This document shows positions 1 to 15,732 of a DNA stretch of 23,486 nt, one piece after another. The position numbers were made by a program, and so were the translations under genes. Every line of letters begins with the position of its first letter. The first letter of the stretch is position 1. Where the stretch lies: positions 1 to 23,486 of the forward strand of contig QANT01003036.1 of assembly GCA_003254885.1 (NCBI GenBank), in the 5' to 3' direction. The notes under the pieces are model-generated. The model had not been told where the DNA came from. It worked only from the letters and a program-made list of their open reading frames with translations, and did not search any database. Source of the stretch: Purshia tridentata (taxonomy: Eukaryota > Streptophyta > Magnoliopsida > Rosales > Rosaceae).

Positions 1-693
1 ATGACCATCAAGTATCATGCATGGCATATACGTTTTGCGTATTGAAATTTGGATCTTTTTCAACTTTCTGTTACAAAGACTCCCCTATTTTTTACTACTT
101 TCCATGGATTCATTACATTCATACACTGACGTGAGTAAGGCTAAAGCAAATGGTGGTTTCTATATATCTCTTGTGGATGAGGTAACTTCCCATGTACTAA
201 CTATATGATATTTTCGAGGTCGGTTGAGTGGCAAGTGAGGCAGTTATCTCAAATCCCCAAATTGACCCTCTATATATTGTATTAGACTCAAATAATTAAA
301 AAAAAAAAAAGAAAAAAAAAAAAGAGGAGAAAATTAAGGCTCTTTAAGTAAAAAAAAAATAGCGCAATTTTTTATTTTATAAAATAATTTCGTATTTGTA
401 CTATAAATATAATTTAGGTATCGTATAATTATGTATTTAAAAAAATGGTTATTTGTTGACGTGTCGCAATTTTTTGACCTCAATGTAAAAAAAAGAAATT
501 CAGTCAACTCTTAAACAAGTATAAAATTTAAGTTCGAAGTGTAGTCAAAATGGGACCTAAGCCTAATTTATTCTTCTATAATTGAAGGAAACATCATAAT
601 ATTTCCTCAAGTCTGAAATTTAACAGATGTTAGCCCGGCCCATTAGTCTCACATGCTGATACCCATATTCCATATTTCAGTTTTTAACGAGAC
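1..693. other. non-coding AT-rich stretch, no gene seen
   Basis: This is AT-rich DNA with A-rich runs around 297-355. A 63-codon open frame at 17-208 has no recognisable motif, and I saw no splice partners for it. Nothing here supports a gene or an RNA. Confidence 0.5.
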
Positions 694-696
694 GAG

Positions 697-879
697 TAAT
701 GCTATTTATATACACTTAATTGATCACATCAGCTGCTATATGATCGGTTAATGTAGTCATACCATATAATAAATAACTAAAACTTAAAATACATTTCAAC
801 TCATTTTATTAATTAACATGACATGACCACATAAGATGATTAACAAATGTAATCAATTAAGTAGTTACAAATAACATTA
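697..879. mobile_element. MITE-like element with ~33 bp imperfect terminal inverted repeats
   Basis: The left arm at 697-729 and the reverse complement of the right arm at 847-879 align along about 33 bases with few mismatches. The shared core is ACTTAATTGATNACAT, preceded by TAATGNTATTT. The interior is about 117 bp, AT-rich and non-coding. This size and structure suit a miniature inverted-repeat transposable element. No clear target-site duplication was found at the edges, so the superfamily is not assigned and the outer limits may be off by several bases. Confidence 0.5.
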
Positions 880-885
880 TTTTTA

Positions 886-1200
886 CCAAAACAGACATAG
901 GTGCTAAAAAATAAATAACCCTGACACCAAGCAGAGGTCCAAAGGGTCCTCTCCTAATACGTAGTGGATCAATCCAAACTCATCAAAAAATGTCATAGAT
1001 ATTGCTTCAAGTTCAAACCAGCACTCTCAAAGCACTTCGATATTGGGCAATGAATTTCGAATATGGGAAAAGCCGAAGAAACTTAGGCTTGCTTCAAGTA
1101 ATATCATCAGCTGGAATTAGTCAAATGGACTACTTTAAAGTGGGTGTGGACTGTGGACCGTGTGGCAAGTAAACTTATCTGTTTCGAATCTCCTCCACAT
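886..1200. other. non-coding spacer, nothing recognised
   Basis: This is plain intergenic sequence between the MITE-like element and the tandem duplication. No open frame with recognisable content was found on either strand. Confidence 0.4.
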
Positions 1201-1441
1201 CCCCCAACCACCAACAAAAAAAGAAACACAAAAATAAATAAATAAACACTTAAAAAGTGTGAAAATAACTGCAAACAAATCTTCCATTTAATTGATGGGA
1301 AATGGAGGAAACCAAACCCCCCCCCAACAAACCACCAAAAAAAGAAACACAAAAATAAATAAATAAATAAACACTTAAAAAGTGTGAAAATAACTACAAA
1401 CAAAGCTTCCATTTAATTGATGGGAAATGGAGGAAACCAAA
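1201..1441. repeat. two-copy tandem duplication, ~120-125 bp unit
   Basis: Copy 1 is at about 1201-1316 and copy 2 at about 1321-1441. Both run in the same order through a C-rich start, an AAATAAATAAATAAAC tract, ACTTAAAAAGTGTGAAAATAAC, and CCATTTAATTGATGGGAAAT. The short inverted repeat ACTTaaaaAGT occurs in each unit. The copies differ by small indels (one extra AAAT unit, spacing of the C run) and a few substitutions. The repeat lies in the 3' flank of the CK2 gene, about 330 bp or more past its stop codon. Confidence 0.85.
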
Positions 1442-1773
1442 CACAAAATCTGCCTGAAATCAGATTTCCATTGATTTCAGAGTAATGGAGAAAAACCAAA
1501 GTACACAATACAGCCTGAAATCAGATTTATCATCAATCCACAAGTGGGGCACACATAAAAATATAAATATGCAAGACCAAATAGATCTAACAAAATATAA
1601 AAGTATAGTACAAAGGTAAAGAATGAAAAAAAGAACTGAGTATTATGAGGAGCCAAACACTGGCAAATCCTATATCTGAACCCAACCACCATAAGAAAAA
1701 CTGAAGGCAGATTACAGAGGGAGGATCCGACCAAGAACAATACAGCACGATTTGACAGCATCTAGAACTCAGT
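1442..1773 (-). other. 3' flank / probable 3' UTR of the CK2 alpha gene
   Basis: This follows the TAG stop at 1774-1776 on the minus strand. It contains no further exon of the kinase. A short direct repeat, GCCTGAAATCAGATTT, occurs near 1453 and again near 1513. I could not fix a polyadenylation site. Confidence 0.35.
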
Positions 1774-6452
<4,679 letters not shown>

Positions 6453-6455
6453 CAA

Positions 6456-7800
6456 TCGAATCGCCCAACAACAAAAAAGGTAGCAGAAGGACCGATGCCT
6501 CAGTCCCTCTTTGCTTTGCCCTTTTCTTTCTCTTTCACTGTTTCATTTTGTCTATTCTTTATCCATTTTCTTACTTTTTTTATTTTTAGATAAATTGATT
6601 TATTTATGGAATTAAATTATGTACATTTTCTCAAAAAAAATTTAAAATTTTTAAATATTATTGAATTGAAATTGTGAAATTTTTATTAAAACTTTAAATT
6701 TCTAATAAAATTGAAATTTTTTTCAAATTTTTATATTTTTAAACTTCAAAAATTTTTTAAATCCTGAATTTACCGAGTAATTAAATATTCAATTTTTATA
6801 TTTGTTTAGAACAGCTAATTATGTTCCGGCCAACAAAGACAGCTAATTATGTTTGTCCAAGAAAAAATAATGAATTTAATACTTCAGATCGACTAATGAT
6901 GATGTAAGAAAAATTAAGGTCTAATGGCTCAATAATTTGAGAAATATTTATGTGACATTAATATTATCTGGTGTGTCGACATGTTAAAAATTCACTACAT
7001 AATGGACAAGAGAAAAAAATATATATATACAAAGAATCATTGATTCTCATCTTTGTGAATATGTATAAGAATTACATCTCGAGAACCAAACAAAGCCTAA
7101 TTTTATAATATAAGATTATGAAATAAAAAGGTTGAATTCCTTCTCTCACCTTTTTTTTTCTCTATTCTCTTTATTCTTTCTCATTGTCGCTCTCACTTTC
7201 TCTCTACGTTCATTTTGTTTATTCAAGTAAGTTTTTGTAAGTTATAATCATTTCCTTGATTATATAGTAATTATGTCTTAAATTTCTTTAAAAAATATAT
7301 AAGTTAAATAGACTACATTTTCTAAAGTACCTTTCTCATTTTGATATTGTTGTGAAGTAAAATAATTGTGAGATAAAGCTACATTGTAAGGTAAACAACC
7401 CTCCCCCTGCTTATTTAGAACCACAAAAAACAGTTTATTTTGATGCTAGTTTTGAGAATTAATTAGCAGCTTTTTACAAACATTTTTAGGTTGAAAAATT
7501 TTAAAACAATATGTTTATTTTGGCCACACGTCAATACCAAACTGGGTCTTAATTTGTCGAACGCTACAGATAACACTATAACACTACCATGCTATTTAAA
7601 GTAAGCTTGTTGCAAGAAGTTTTATGAGGAGTGCTATGCTACCTAGTTCAACATTGGAAAGGAACACTTTTAGTCATTGTTTGTGCCATATTATACCTTG
7701 ATTCTAATTAGGCCATATTGCGCATTAGTTGGGTCATATTCCACATTTGGGGAATGGTAAGGGTGAGAACCCTCTCACCTATTATATATAAGTCCCTCCA
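6456..7800. promoter_or_regulatory. divergent intergenic region, CK2-gene side (promoter and 5' UTR expected here)
   Basis: The spacer between the divergent CKA4 and QNG1 start codons is 2.37 kb. Its CKA4 side begins with CT-rich DNA (plus strand, about 6500-6570) and then turns very AT-rich. I could not place a TATA box or transcription start with confidence. No other gene is visible. Open frames overlapping exon 1 on the plus strand are shadows of its GC-rich coding sequence. Confidence 0.4.
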
Positions 7801-7802
7801 CC

Positions 7803-8090
7803 AAGGCCGGTTTTAGGATTTAGGAGGCTCTAGGTAAGACTATATATAAGAGAGGACTATCTATAGCTGTTTGCAACTCCACCTTTGTATTATACACCTA
7901 TTATATAAGGCTAACGTTTTTATTTTTTGGTAAGTTGAGGTATATGTTAGAAAAGAAGCCCAAGTTGCTTGAAACACTTTAAAAATGTCTTTTTTTTACT
8001 TTTATTTTTTATTGAATTAGTTGGCTAAAATTTTCATAAAAAATGTCCTATATTATGTCGTGTCCTAAGCGGTTACCCATCTTTGCTTCA
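7803..8090. mobile_element. decayed non-autonomous DNA transposon remnant
   Basis: The left edge, AAGGCCGGTTTTAGGATTTA followed by GGAGGCTCTAGGTAAGAC, resembles the widespread plant terminal sequence GGGCCGGCCCTGGGATTTAGGGGGCCCTAGGCGA. The right part, GTCCTAAGCGGTTACCCATC near 8061, resembles its internal counterpart GCCCTAGGCGGTCGCCCA. No matching terminal GGCCGGCC end or target duplication is visible on the right, so the element is eroded or truncated. This rests on remembered consensus sequences, not on an alignment. Confidence 0.35.
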
Positions 8091-8313
8091 TAATTAATAC
8101 ACTCGTATAAGTAAGTATTATCGAAGAATAGATGATAAAATCACAATTTATTTGAAAATGGTAGGGAGATGAGTGGGGGTGACAACAAGGCGGGGCGAGG
8201 TCAAATTTGTCATTACCATCCCTTCCCATTGGGAATGTGCGGGCCTATGAGTAAGGCAGCCAACCCAAACAAAACTCATCCATCGGACACCTAAATCCAA
8301 GCAGTCCCTTAAT

Positions 8314-8549
8314 TGGGCCATAAAACAAATAGACCCCTTTTCAAAACTGTAATTATAGGCCCCTAATAGTAAGACATGCAGGCCCACCCCCCACAACTGG
8401 ACCATACAAATTCGACCAGAAAAGAAAAGACAGTTCACACTTGAGAGAGAGAGAGAGAGAGAGAGTGACAGAGATTTGTGACATGAAAAACGTGCAGAGA
8501 GTCTCTGCATTGGCCATTTGACCCTCTTTTTGTAGGGTTGTCCCACGTG
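8314..8549 (+). promoter_or_regulatory. candidate QNG1 promoter cis-elements (site II, GAGA tract, G-box)
   Basis: Upstream of the QNG1 start codon lie a TGGGCC site II-type motif at 8314-8319 and its inverse GGCCCA at 8381-8386. A (GA)n tract at 8443-8465 suits GAGA/BPC factors, and a perfect CACGTG G-box lies at 8544-8549, about 270 bp before the ATG. Paired GGCCCA/TGGGCC motifs are typical of plant housekeeping and translation-related promoters. The motifs are seen directly; their use here is inferred. No convincing TATA box was found. Confidence 0.35.
8443..8465. repeat. (GA)n microsatellite
   Basis: This is an uninterrupted GA dinucleotide run in the QNG1 upstream region. Confidence 0.9.
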
Positions 8550-8820
8550 AGGCAGTTGCTAACTTGCCATTGATGGAAAATTTGTGGCCTAGTCTGAATT
8601 TCAGTATCAGGGTCGGTCTGCTGACATGGAAATAATTAAAATAAATCAATAAAGCATTATCCTGAGAAACGAACAAAAGCGGGAAACTTCGAACGAGGAA
8701 AACAAGCACGAGTCCACATTCTACACCTCTGGCTGCGCAAAGCGATTCTTAGGGTTCCAACTTCCAATACAAAGAGAGGCTCCTTTCGCGCATTCGCTCA
8801 CTCGCTCACTCGCCACAGCC

Positions 8821-11800
8821 ATGGACGAGGTTAGGGGAAGCTCTGCTTGGGTCGCAAGCCACTCTTCCCACGTCGTCGTCGACTCCTCAGGTCTGACTGA
8901 GCAACTCAGCCAAAATGCCGCATTTTATGTTTTGCTTAAGCACGCTGTATTTCATTTTTTGTATTTTATTTCCTGTTTTTGTTTTTTTGGATGAAGGGAT
9001 TGAGAAAGTGGCGGAGACTATCGACACAATCCCGAAGGTGAATTGGGATTTTGAAGGGATTCACTATTTTGACAATGGGCCGCTCACCGTTCAGTACCTG
9101 TTTGTGTTGGATGCTCTGAATTTCTGCTTTTGGCCTGGTAAACCACCATATCTGATGCCTTTTTTTTTTTTTTTTTTTTTTTTTCTTCTTTCTAGGCTCA
9201 TAGCATATTATATGTCATGACAGGTCTATCCATTTGGTCTATTTACCCATGAGACTAAAAATATGTAATTGCTTGAAATTTTGCTATTTTTGTTTTATTG
9301 TCGGGTTGTTTAAGAAACTATGATTTAGTCAAGAATATGGGTCTGCAATAGTAGACTCCATTTAGCCATCTACTATAGGGTTGTCACATCAATGCTCATA
9401 CACAACACCAATTGTACTATAGTGAGAGGAAGAGAATAGAGGGCCATACCGAGATGCTTAGAAAACAGAGGCACTTTATTACCTTAGAGAACACGGGCTC
9501 TGTTTTGTTCTTATCGTAATATTAATAACCCATTATTATGCTTTTTTGCTTTCCGAATTATTTTTTATGACTGAGCCAAGCTACAAAAATTTGGTAATTG
9601 TGTTTCCACTTATGAACTCAATATTGTTTTTCTGTGCTTTTGATTTATTATAGACTTTTTTGTTTTTTACTCAATGTGCTGCACTGTTCAAGATTTGAAG
9701 TCTTTCATGTCATGCTAATACTATAATGTTGAAATTCAATGTGTGTATGTGTGTTTGTGTTTGTTGTAGTGCGGTTTCATATAGTTACTTAAGGAACTCT
9801 TTATTAGTTACTCAGTGTTTGCAGTTGAAGAAACAGATCGGTTATGTTATAGCTTCCATAATTTTATATCACTGCAGCAAAATACAAGAAGCACCAAAAG
9901 CAAGTGGCTTATTGTACTTTGGCCTAAATGGCTTACAAATAACTTATGCTTATGAACTGAAAGTAACTATGCTTGTAAGCAAATGTGAAATTTCGTTTAC
10001 TTAAAGAACTGGAATTTAAGAATGTAAAACAGAGAAGATGGATCCTAAAGGCTGCAAATCAAACTAAGAGAGTTAATTTCCAAGGTGTAGCATAAAAGTT
10101 TTAAATCTTAATTTAAGGCAAATACTACAAATAGATTGAAGGTGTATATTTTTTCTCAGAGCATTATGAAAGCATATAAGTGCGTATATAAACACCCTTC
10201 CCCCAATAAGCTAGGAGGTTTTATTGTCTGATTTGTTTAAATAATAAAATTAGGAAACTAAGAAATACTTCTTTAGCTATCTGCAGCTTTCAGCATTAAT
10301 AATTCTTAAATCATCTATCTTATGACATCTCATCATAAGAGAGTTTTTCATGCAAAAGTTTGTAGTTTGCTCCACTAAATTTTCTGTCAGATAATTTTCT
10401 TTATGTTGCTTTTTCTTAACAGATAAGGAATTAAGTTATGATCATTTGGCCTCTGGTCTAAAGGCAGCTCTACAAAATGACAAATCTGTGTTTGATGCTG
10501 ATCGTCTGCAGAAGTACACTGGTATTTCTTGATAACATATATCCATGTCCACACAATGTCATTCACATACAAATTGTGATATTTGTCATGTGTGCTTTTC
10601 ATCCCAATTGGTAAATGAGGGAAAAAAATTAATAATAGTAGGACAGAGAGTTCAAATAATAGGTAGACTTTTGCCTCCCTACAGAAATTGAAATTTGGAT
10701 GAGAAGCTGATATCTTTTGCACATGTTTGACACTTTAGAAGTCATACACTGACTTAGGTGGTGTTTTTTTTTTTACCGATAGTAATTTGATTAAAATATG
10801 GTAATGTTATAAGGTCCTCAACTACGGGAGCTGTTGAAATGGCCTAGGCCACTACCTTTGGAGGATGAGAGAGTTCGTTTGTTGCATGAGGTTAAATTTA
10901 CCTTTACATTTTCAGAAGTTTTAACTTTTCAAGTTTCTTGTTGTTTGATTTGTTGATTGTCTGGGCCTGAAAATTGATGTGCAATTAGCTAGCCTAACAG
11001 CCAGAATATTGTTTAATTTTGTGGCCTAGGTTGGGTTGGAACTGGAGAGAAGCTTCAATGGCAAAGCATCCAATCTTGTGGAGTCCTGTGGAAAATCAGC
11101 TGTTAATCTTGTAGCTCTTGTTACTCGTCACTTTCCTGGTATATTTTGGGGTTCAAAATATTTTTTGATGGTTGCATAATTTGCAGGGGTTATTCCCAAG
11201 GAGCTGGGTTATACTGACTACCAATAATTAAATTTTTTAGGCTTTCGAGACCATTCGGTATACAAAGGCCACCAAGTATTCTTGTATAAAAGAGCACAGA
11301 TATTTGCAGCAGATTTATGGGGTGCATTCAGTGGCCAAGGATATGGACAATTTCAAGATATTAGCTCAATCACTATTATGGCGGACTATATTGTTCCAGC
11401 TGTGCTTCAGCAGCTTGGTGTGCTAAAATATAGTGCAACCCTTACCAGCATGATTGAAGCTAATAATGAACTAGAACCAGGCAGTGAGGAGGAAGTTGAA
11501 CTACGAGCTTGCTCCATATATGCTGTGGAGAAAATGAAGGAGTTGACCAGTTTAAGATCAGGAAAGAAGGTATCGTTTTATACGAGTTAATTACCTGTAC
11601 CTACCTTACAACTAATTTATGTAACAACTAATACACCTATTAGAATTAGTAAAGTTTCAGGTCATTTTCTTAATAATAATGTATGTTATTTTTTTTTATC
11701 ATTTTGTTCGATTTGGGAAGTTGTGGTAAAGGAAGGACACAATTGGAATTTATATGTCCTTTTTTGTCTTCTTTCAGCTTGTCTTTTTATGTAGGTGCAG

Positions 11801-12238
11801 TAGAAGTTTTGTCTAAGTAGAGTAGAGGTTAATTTTTCGGGCTTTAAGTGCTTCTAGTTACATTATTTTGTTGTCAGGCCCTGATTAATAATGAACCCTT
11901 TCTACTATTGACTGGAGCAGTTCCAATGTGCTTATGTTCTGTTGTGGTTGCAGTGTGTAATTCTCTTGTTCATGAATTATTCTTCTTAGATTTCTGTAAA
12001 AAAACATTCAAATTATTTCTTTTATCTGGAAGTGGTCTGCATCTTTCTCCTCCCCCCCTCTGCTTTTGAAACTTTCAGTTTCTTTTTGATTGCTCTCTTT
12101 AGTCATTCTCTTCTTTCTAATATGATTGTTCTGTTTCTTTTTCAGGTGCTGAGTATTGAGTTAGACCTTTGGCTTTGGTCTTTTGGCATTCAATGTCCTG
12201 GCTTGCAACACCATCGAACTCTCTCGATATATTATTGA
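8821..12238 (+). CDS. QNG1: queuosine 5'-phosphate N-glycosylase/hydrolase family (queuosine salvage, DUF2419), 7 exons
   Basis: Exons are 8821-8890, 8997-9137, 10423-10521, 10814-10890, 11030-11138, 11241-11569 and 12146-12238. All introns are GT-AG, the reading frame is continuous, and the product is 305 aa. The family releases the queuine base from queuosine nucleotides so that eukaryotes, which cannot make queuine, can put it back into the wobble position of tRNAs. Recognisable segments are NFCFWPD (residues 65-71), LKWPRPLPLEDER, RHFPGF (near 162-167), YKRAQIFAADLWGAF (181-195), ITIMADYIVP (209-218) and the C-terminal IELDLWLWS. Conserved Asp residues in the ADLW and MADY motifs are candidate active-site positions; I cannot say which one is catalytic. 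The start ATG has a good plant context (CACAGCCATGGAC). No transit or signal peptide is evident, so the product is probably cytosolic. Intron 2 is 1.3 kb and carries poly-T and TG tracts. The gene is tail to tail with the formamidase gene. Confidence 0.92.
9160..9184. repeat. poly-T tract in QNG1 intron 2
   Basis: A homopolymer run of about 25 T lies shortly after the intron 2 donor. Length errors are likely in any assembly. Confidence 0.9.
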
Positions 12239-12659
12239 GTGCACCATTTCCCATTGTGCCCCTTTTGCTATATATTTGTCACTGGGAGGATGGAGAAAGT
12301 TTGGCTTTGAAGCTTTAGTTAAGGTCATGGGATGAGTATGATAAACAATTTCTGACATCTTGTTTAGCTTTTTGAGCTCCATTCTAAATATGTACTTGAT
12401 GTCGCTATATTAATTCTTCATAATTCAAAATTTCAAGTGTTATGCTAAAATAGTGTAGATTGAATTTTTCCTGCGTGATTTGTTCACGATCTTTTCCCCT
12501 TGTACAATGTGCTTACAGTGCTTACACAGAGTGTGGATAACTTCCATTGATTATTCAGTTCTACCTCATATATATATGCCAATACCTGCCTGGTTTGGCA
12601 GGCATGGAAGATATAGGTTGAAATGTCTGCTCTATTTACTGAGCACCCTTGACAAAGAG
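12239..12659. other. convergent 3' intergenic spacer between QNG1 and formamidase
   Basis: The two stop codons face each other across 421 bp, so the 3' UTRs and polyadenylation sites of both genes must share this stretch. No other feature was recognised. Confidence 0.6.
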
Positions 12660-15600
12660 TTATGTTGCTGAACTAGGGTTCCTTGTCGTTTGCAAATTTC
12701 CGTCGTAAGTACATTTCAGGACGTCTGGTCTCCTCACTATCCGGGGGCCAACTGGCACCTTGTTTTTTCTTGGACGAATATCCTGTGCACATGCACCGTT
12801 GGCATTTTAAGAGAAAATGATGTACAATGTAGACATATCAACTGGCTTCATGCCAACCATTACTGTTCACTAGATTAATTTCTTGTGAGCTTTCTATAGG
12901 AAAGAACATTGGCATCTTCCGTGAGGCTTAGTTTATTTATCTTAGTGTGCACATTAAAAAGTACTTTGATTTAGAACAGGAAATGATCCCCTACCTTTAG
13001 CTTATACCTTGCTTCCTGAGCATTAGGTAAGTTACAAGTAAAATAGCATTTTACTGTGTACACAAGTTCTAATATGTTGTGAATATTGTTTTGACTAGAA
13101 GAGCCCATTTTTGTTTTTTGCACCATGCATGTAATCATTATGAAACAACATAGGAGAAAAGAGAAGACGTATTGTGTATATTAATAGAATATAATCTATG
13201 GTATTCAGCATATTGATATTATATCTATTGAAATTTCAATAATCTGACTAGGTAGTTTTAAATAGCAACATGTTAACTTATAATAACTGGAATAAATTGT
13301 AGATGGTAATGTGGTAGTAGCGCTATTTTGTTCACAACAAAAAAGTGGTGGTGAGTGACACGTGTCAATCACCTAATTAGGTGGTGATGCTCATCATTGG
13401 TGACTAAAATATTTTTCAAGTGGTAGAATAGGGTAATATATGTCTATTGGAGACTGGGCTGGAAATAGATACCTGGTCAAAGATAGCTGTTGGGATTGCT
13501 AGGGTTGCAACAGCATTGGGAGAGTCAACTATTCCAGAAATTCTTCCCTCACATGGGCAGCATGACAACAGAAGGTAGCTCTGATACATGAAAAGTCCAA
13601 AATCAGTAATGAAGACTACAATAATTTATGGTTGCATGTCTTTGGGTGTATCGGTGCATGCATGTGAGTTTGTGATTTCTTGGGGATGTACACGTTTTAT
13701 ATGGATATGCATGTGATTGTGTGAATTATTGGGGGACTTGTATATGTGTTATGGAGAGAGTGCAAAAACCTGTTCTTTGGAGTATCCAAATTTAGAGAGG
13801 TAATCAATGGCATTGAGTACTGCACGCTTGTAAGCAACAGTTGCATCTAGGTAATGCTGCTTCCCACTCTCGTCAACACTGATGCCCTCAAATACCAACC
13901 ATTCTGAGAATCTTGGCTCGACAGGGCCTATCTCAAAGATTGGGTTCACATGAAGAGGAGTGGGACCCATTGGTGTAAGATATTCCTTCATTCCGCCCCT
14001 TATGATTTCACACCTAGTAAGATAACGATTATCAACATATAGGGTACGTATGCTGTGAATGATATTATATATGTGTGTGTGGCATGTTATGTTGTATGTT
14101 TAAATTTGAATCTGAAAGTAGAAAGTAGAAAGTTTAGTTTTTTTTTTTTGAACAGGTCCAATCTGTGCTCAACAAAGCCTCTAGTATAGCAGCAGAAAAT
14201 GTTAAGATATGAGGTGTGAAATTTACTTGAGCTCCAGGAAACCACTCATCTCAATTGCGCCACAGAATGAGATTTCACCATCACCCTGGGAAAAGTGCAT
14301 GTCACCAGTACTAAGATTTGCTCCTTCAATGAATACTGGAAGGTATATCTTTGAACCTCTACTAAGATTTTTGATGTCACAATTGCCTCCATTTTCTCTT
14401 CCTGGAATTGTTCTTGCAGCCTCCTTAGCTGTCGTTTCCCATTCAGGGGTGCCCTCTTTGATCTAAGTATAACCATGACATGTTAGCATAGCTAGATTTT
14501 AGGGATAGGATTCCAAAAGCATTAGTATTGTCTCTGGGCAGTAGGTTGCATAATTTACATTTTTCTATATTCAGCAGCAAATTTATTATGGAAATTTAGT
14601 CCCGTTTGAGGTTTTAATTTCATCATTGATTTTATACCCTCACGAGTGTTCAACGTAGCATACCATTCCAAGGACGCAACCTTTTGTTGATGGTAGGTTT
14701 GCCAATGGTCGTTGATGCAAAACCTCACATAGTTTTATAGACTCGGGTCCATTTTCTTCAAGTTGTCTCTCCCTTTCATTCCATATATTCAGGAGTTCCA
14801 CTGATGGTGCTGTCCCAACTATTCCAGGGTGAGTTAAACCTGGGAATCTCACTCCTGCCAAGCATATACAAGTATGTCAATACTGGATCAGTAGCACAAA
14901 TTTAGCACTACTTTTTGTTTGTTTTATAGGCTTAGCTACACACTAGGGAGTACCTTGATGAATCTTTTAATAGCATTGCTATCACAAGAAAAGGAAATAG
15001 GCTGCGATTCACCTGGTATGTGAGGAGAGTAGGCATATATCCCTTCAAAATACCAAATAGCTTTGGTTGCAGAAGGAAAATGGTCAGTCAGAAAACCCCC
15101 TCCATTTTCTCTGTCAAATGTTGCTGTGAAACCCCATTCATCTCCTGGGAGAGGACCCAAGTTGCATATCTCAACTGCCAGGAGATCACCTGGCTTTGCT
15201 GGAGTTCCATCCGTGTCTAAAATTCTAATTGGCCCACTGAGATAATGAACCTGGACCAGTTTTGAAACCTATTAGTTTTTTATGTTAATTAACAATTGCA
15301 GATGTTCTTGTTCTTCATACTAATAATAGATTATATAGGTTGTTTCTTCTGATCAGGATCATTCGTAGACTCGAGATCTTAAGTGGATCCTATGCGTAAC
15401 ATGTTGACCTGTTGTGGAAGTTTATTCGTTTTAATGCTTTTTTTGTCAGTGTCTGTTCTTAACTTAGACCAAGGGGTTTTAGTATTTGTTAAATAGCATA
15501 AAATCATACTTACAGTTGAGAGGTCTATGAATTTTATGTCTTGTGCAGACTCATCATCTTTAATAGCACCTCCAGTCCAGTCTACCATCTCTACTCTAAA

Positions 15601-15732
15601 GACTTCACCGGTTTTAACCTCAGCAACTGGGGGTATGTGAGGGTGCCAACGGTTGTGAAGAGGTAGCTTTTGCTGCCATGGTTTGCTGTTTAAGTCTACT
15701 GGTACTACTAGTCTTGGAGTCAGAGGAGCCAT
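12660..15732 (-). CDS. IAMH1: formamidase / indole-3-acetamide hydrolase (acetamidase/formamidase family), 7 exons
   Basis: CDS exons are 15732-15514, 15250-15013, 14854-14664, 14462-14227, 14013-13770, 13580-13473 and 12782-12660. All introns are GT-AG and the product is 452 aa, the usual length for the plant family. Segments in order are KLPLHNRWHP and GEVFRVEMVD (exon 1), GPLPGDEWGF and GGGFLTDHFP (exon 2), GVRFPGLTHPG (exon 3), ENGGNCDIKNL (239-249) with GDMHFSQGDGE (269-279) and FCGAIEMSG (282-290) in exon 4, PMGPTPLHVNP (exon 5), and SCCPCEGRISGIVD (382-395) in exon 6. The FmdA-type family hydrolyses short amides to acid plus ammonia. The Arabidopsis members IAMH1 and IAMH2 convert indole-3-acetamide to auxin. 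Which substrate applies here cannot be read from sequence. No targeting peptide is evident. Exon 6 uses the acceptor ATCAG|AGC, giving Ser377 where relatives often have Val or Ala; the next possible AG would shift the frame. Confidence 0.94.
13358..13367. promoter_or_regulatory. ACACGTGT palindrome (G-box-like) in formamidase intron
   Basis: GACACGTGTC lies in the long last intron of the formamidase gene. It is a perfect 10 bp palindrome around CACGTG. Intronic regulatory use is possible, but nothing here demonstrates it. Confidence 0.3.

Noticed and set aside
17..208. 63-codon plus-strand open frame near the left edge
   Set aside because: No recognisable motif, no splice partner and Phe/Leu-rich composition at its start. 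It is probably chance, though a terminal exon of a gene to the left cannot be excluded.
8172..8260. GGGGTGACAACAAGGCGGGGCGAGG segment resembling an hAT terminus
   Set aside because: Only one end is visible, with no inverted partner or target duplication nearby. Too little to call an element.
8148..8709. Two long minus-strand frames upstream of QNG1
   Set aside because: They run through the (GA)n tract, giving LSLSLS stretches, and through promoter sequence. There is no family resemblance or splice structure.
9726..10004. 92-codon plus-strand frame in QNG1 intron 2
   Set aside because: It lies entirely within the intron, begins in a TG microsatellite and shows no motif. The flanking exons join in frame without it.
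14209..15245. Plus-strand and out-of-frame minus-strand open frames over the formamidase exons
   Set aside because: These are frame shadows of exons 2-4 of the formamidase gene, whose correct frame is fixed by family motifs and splice phases.
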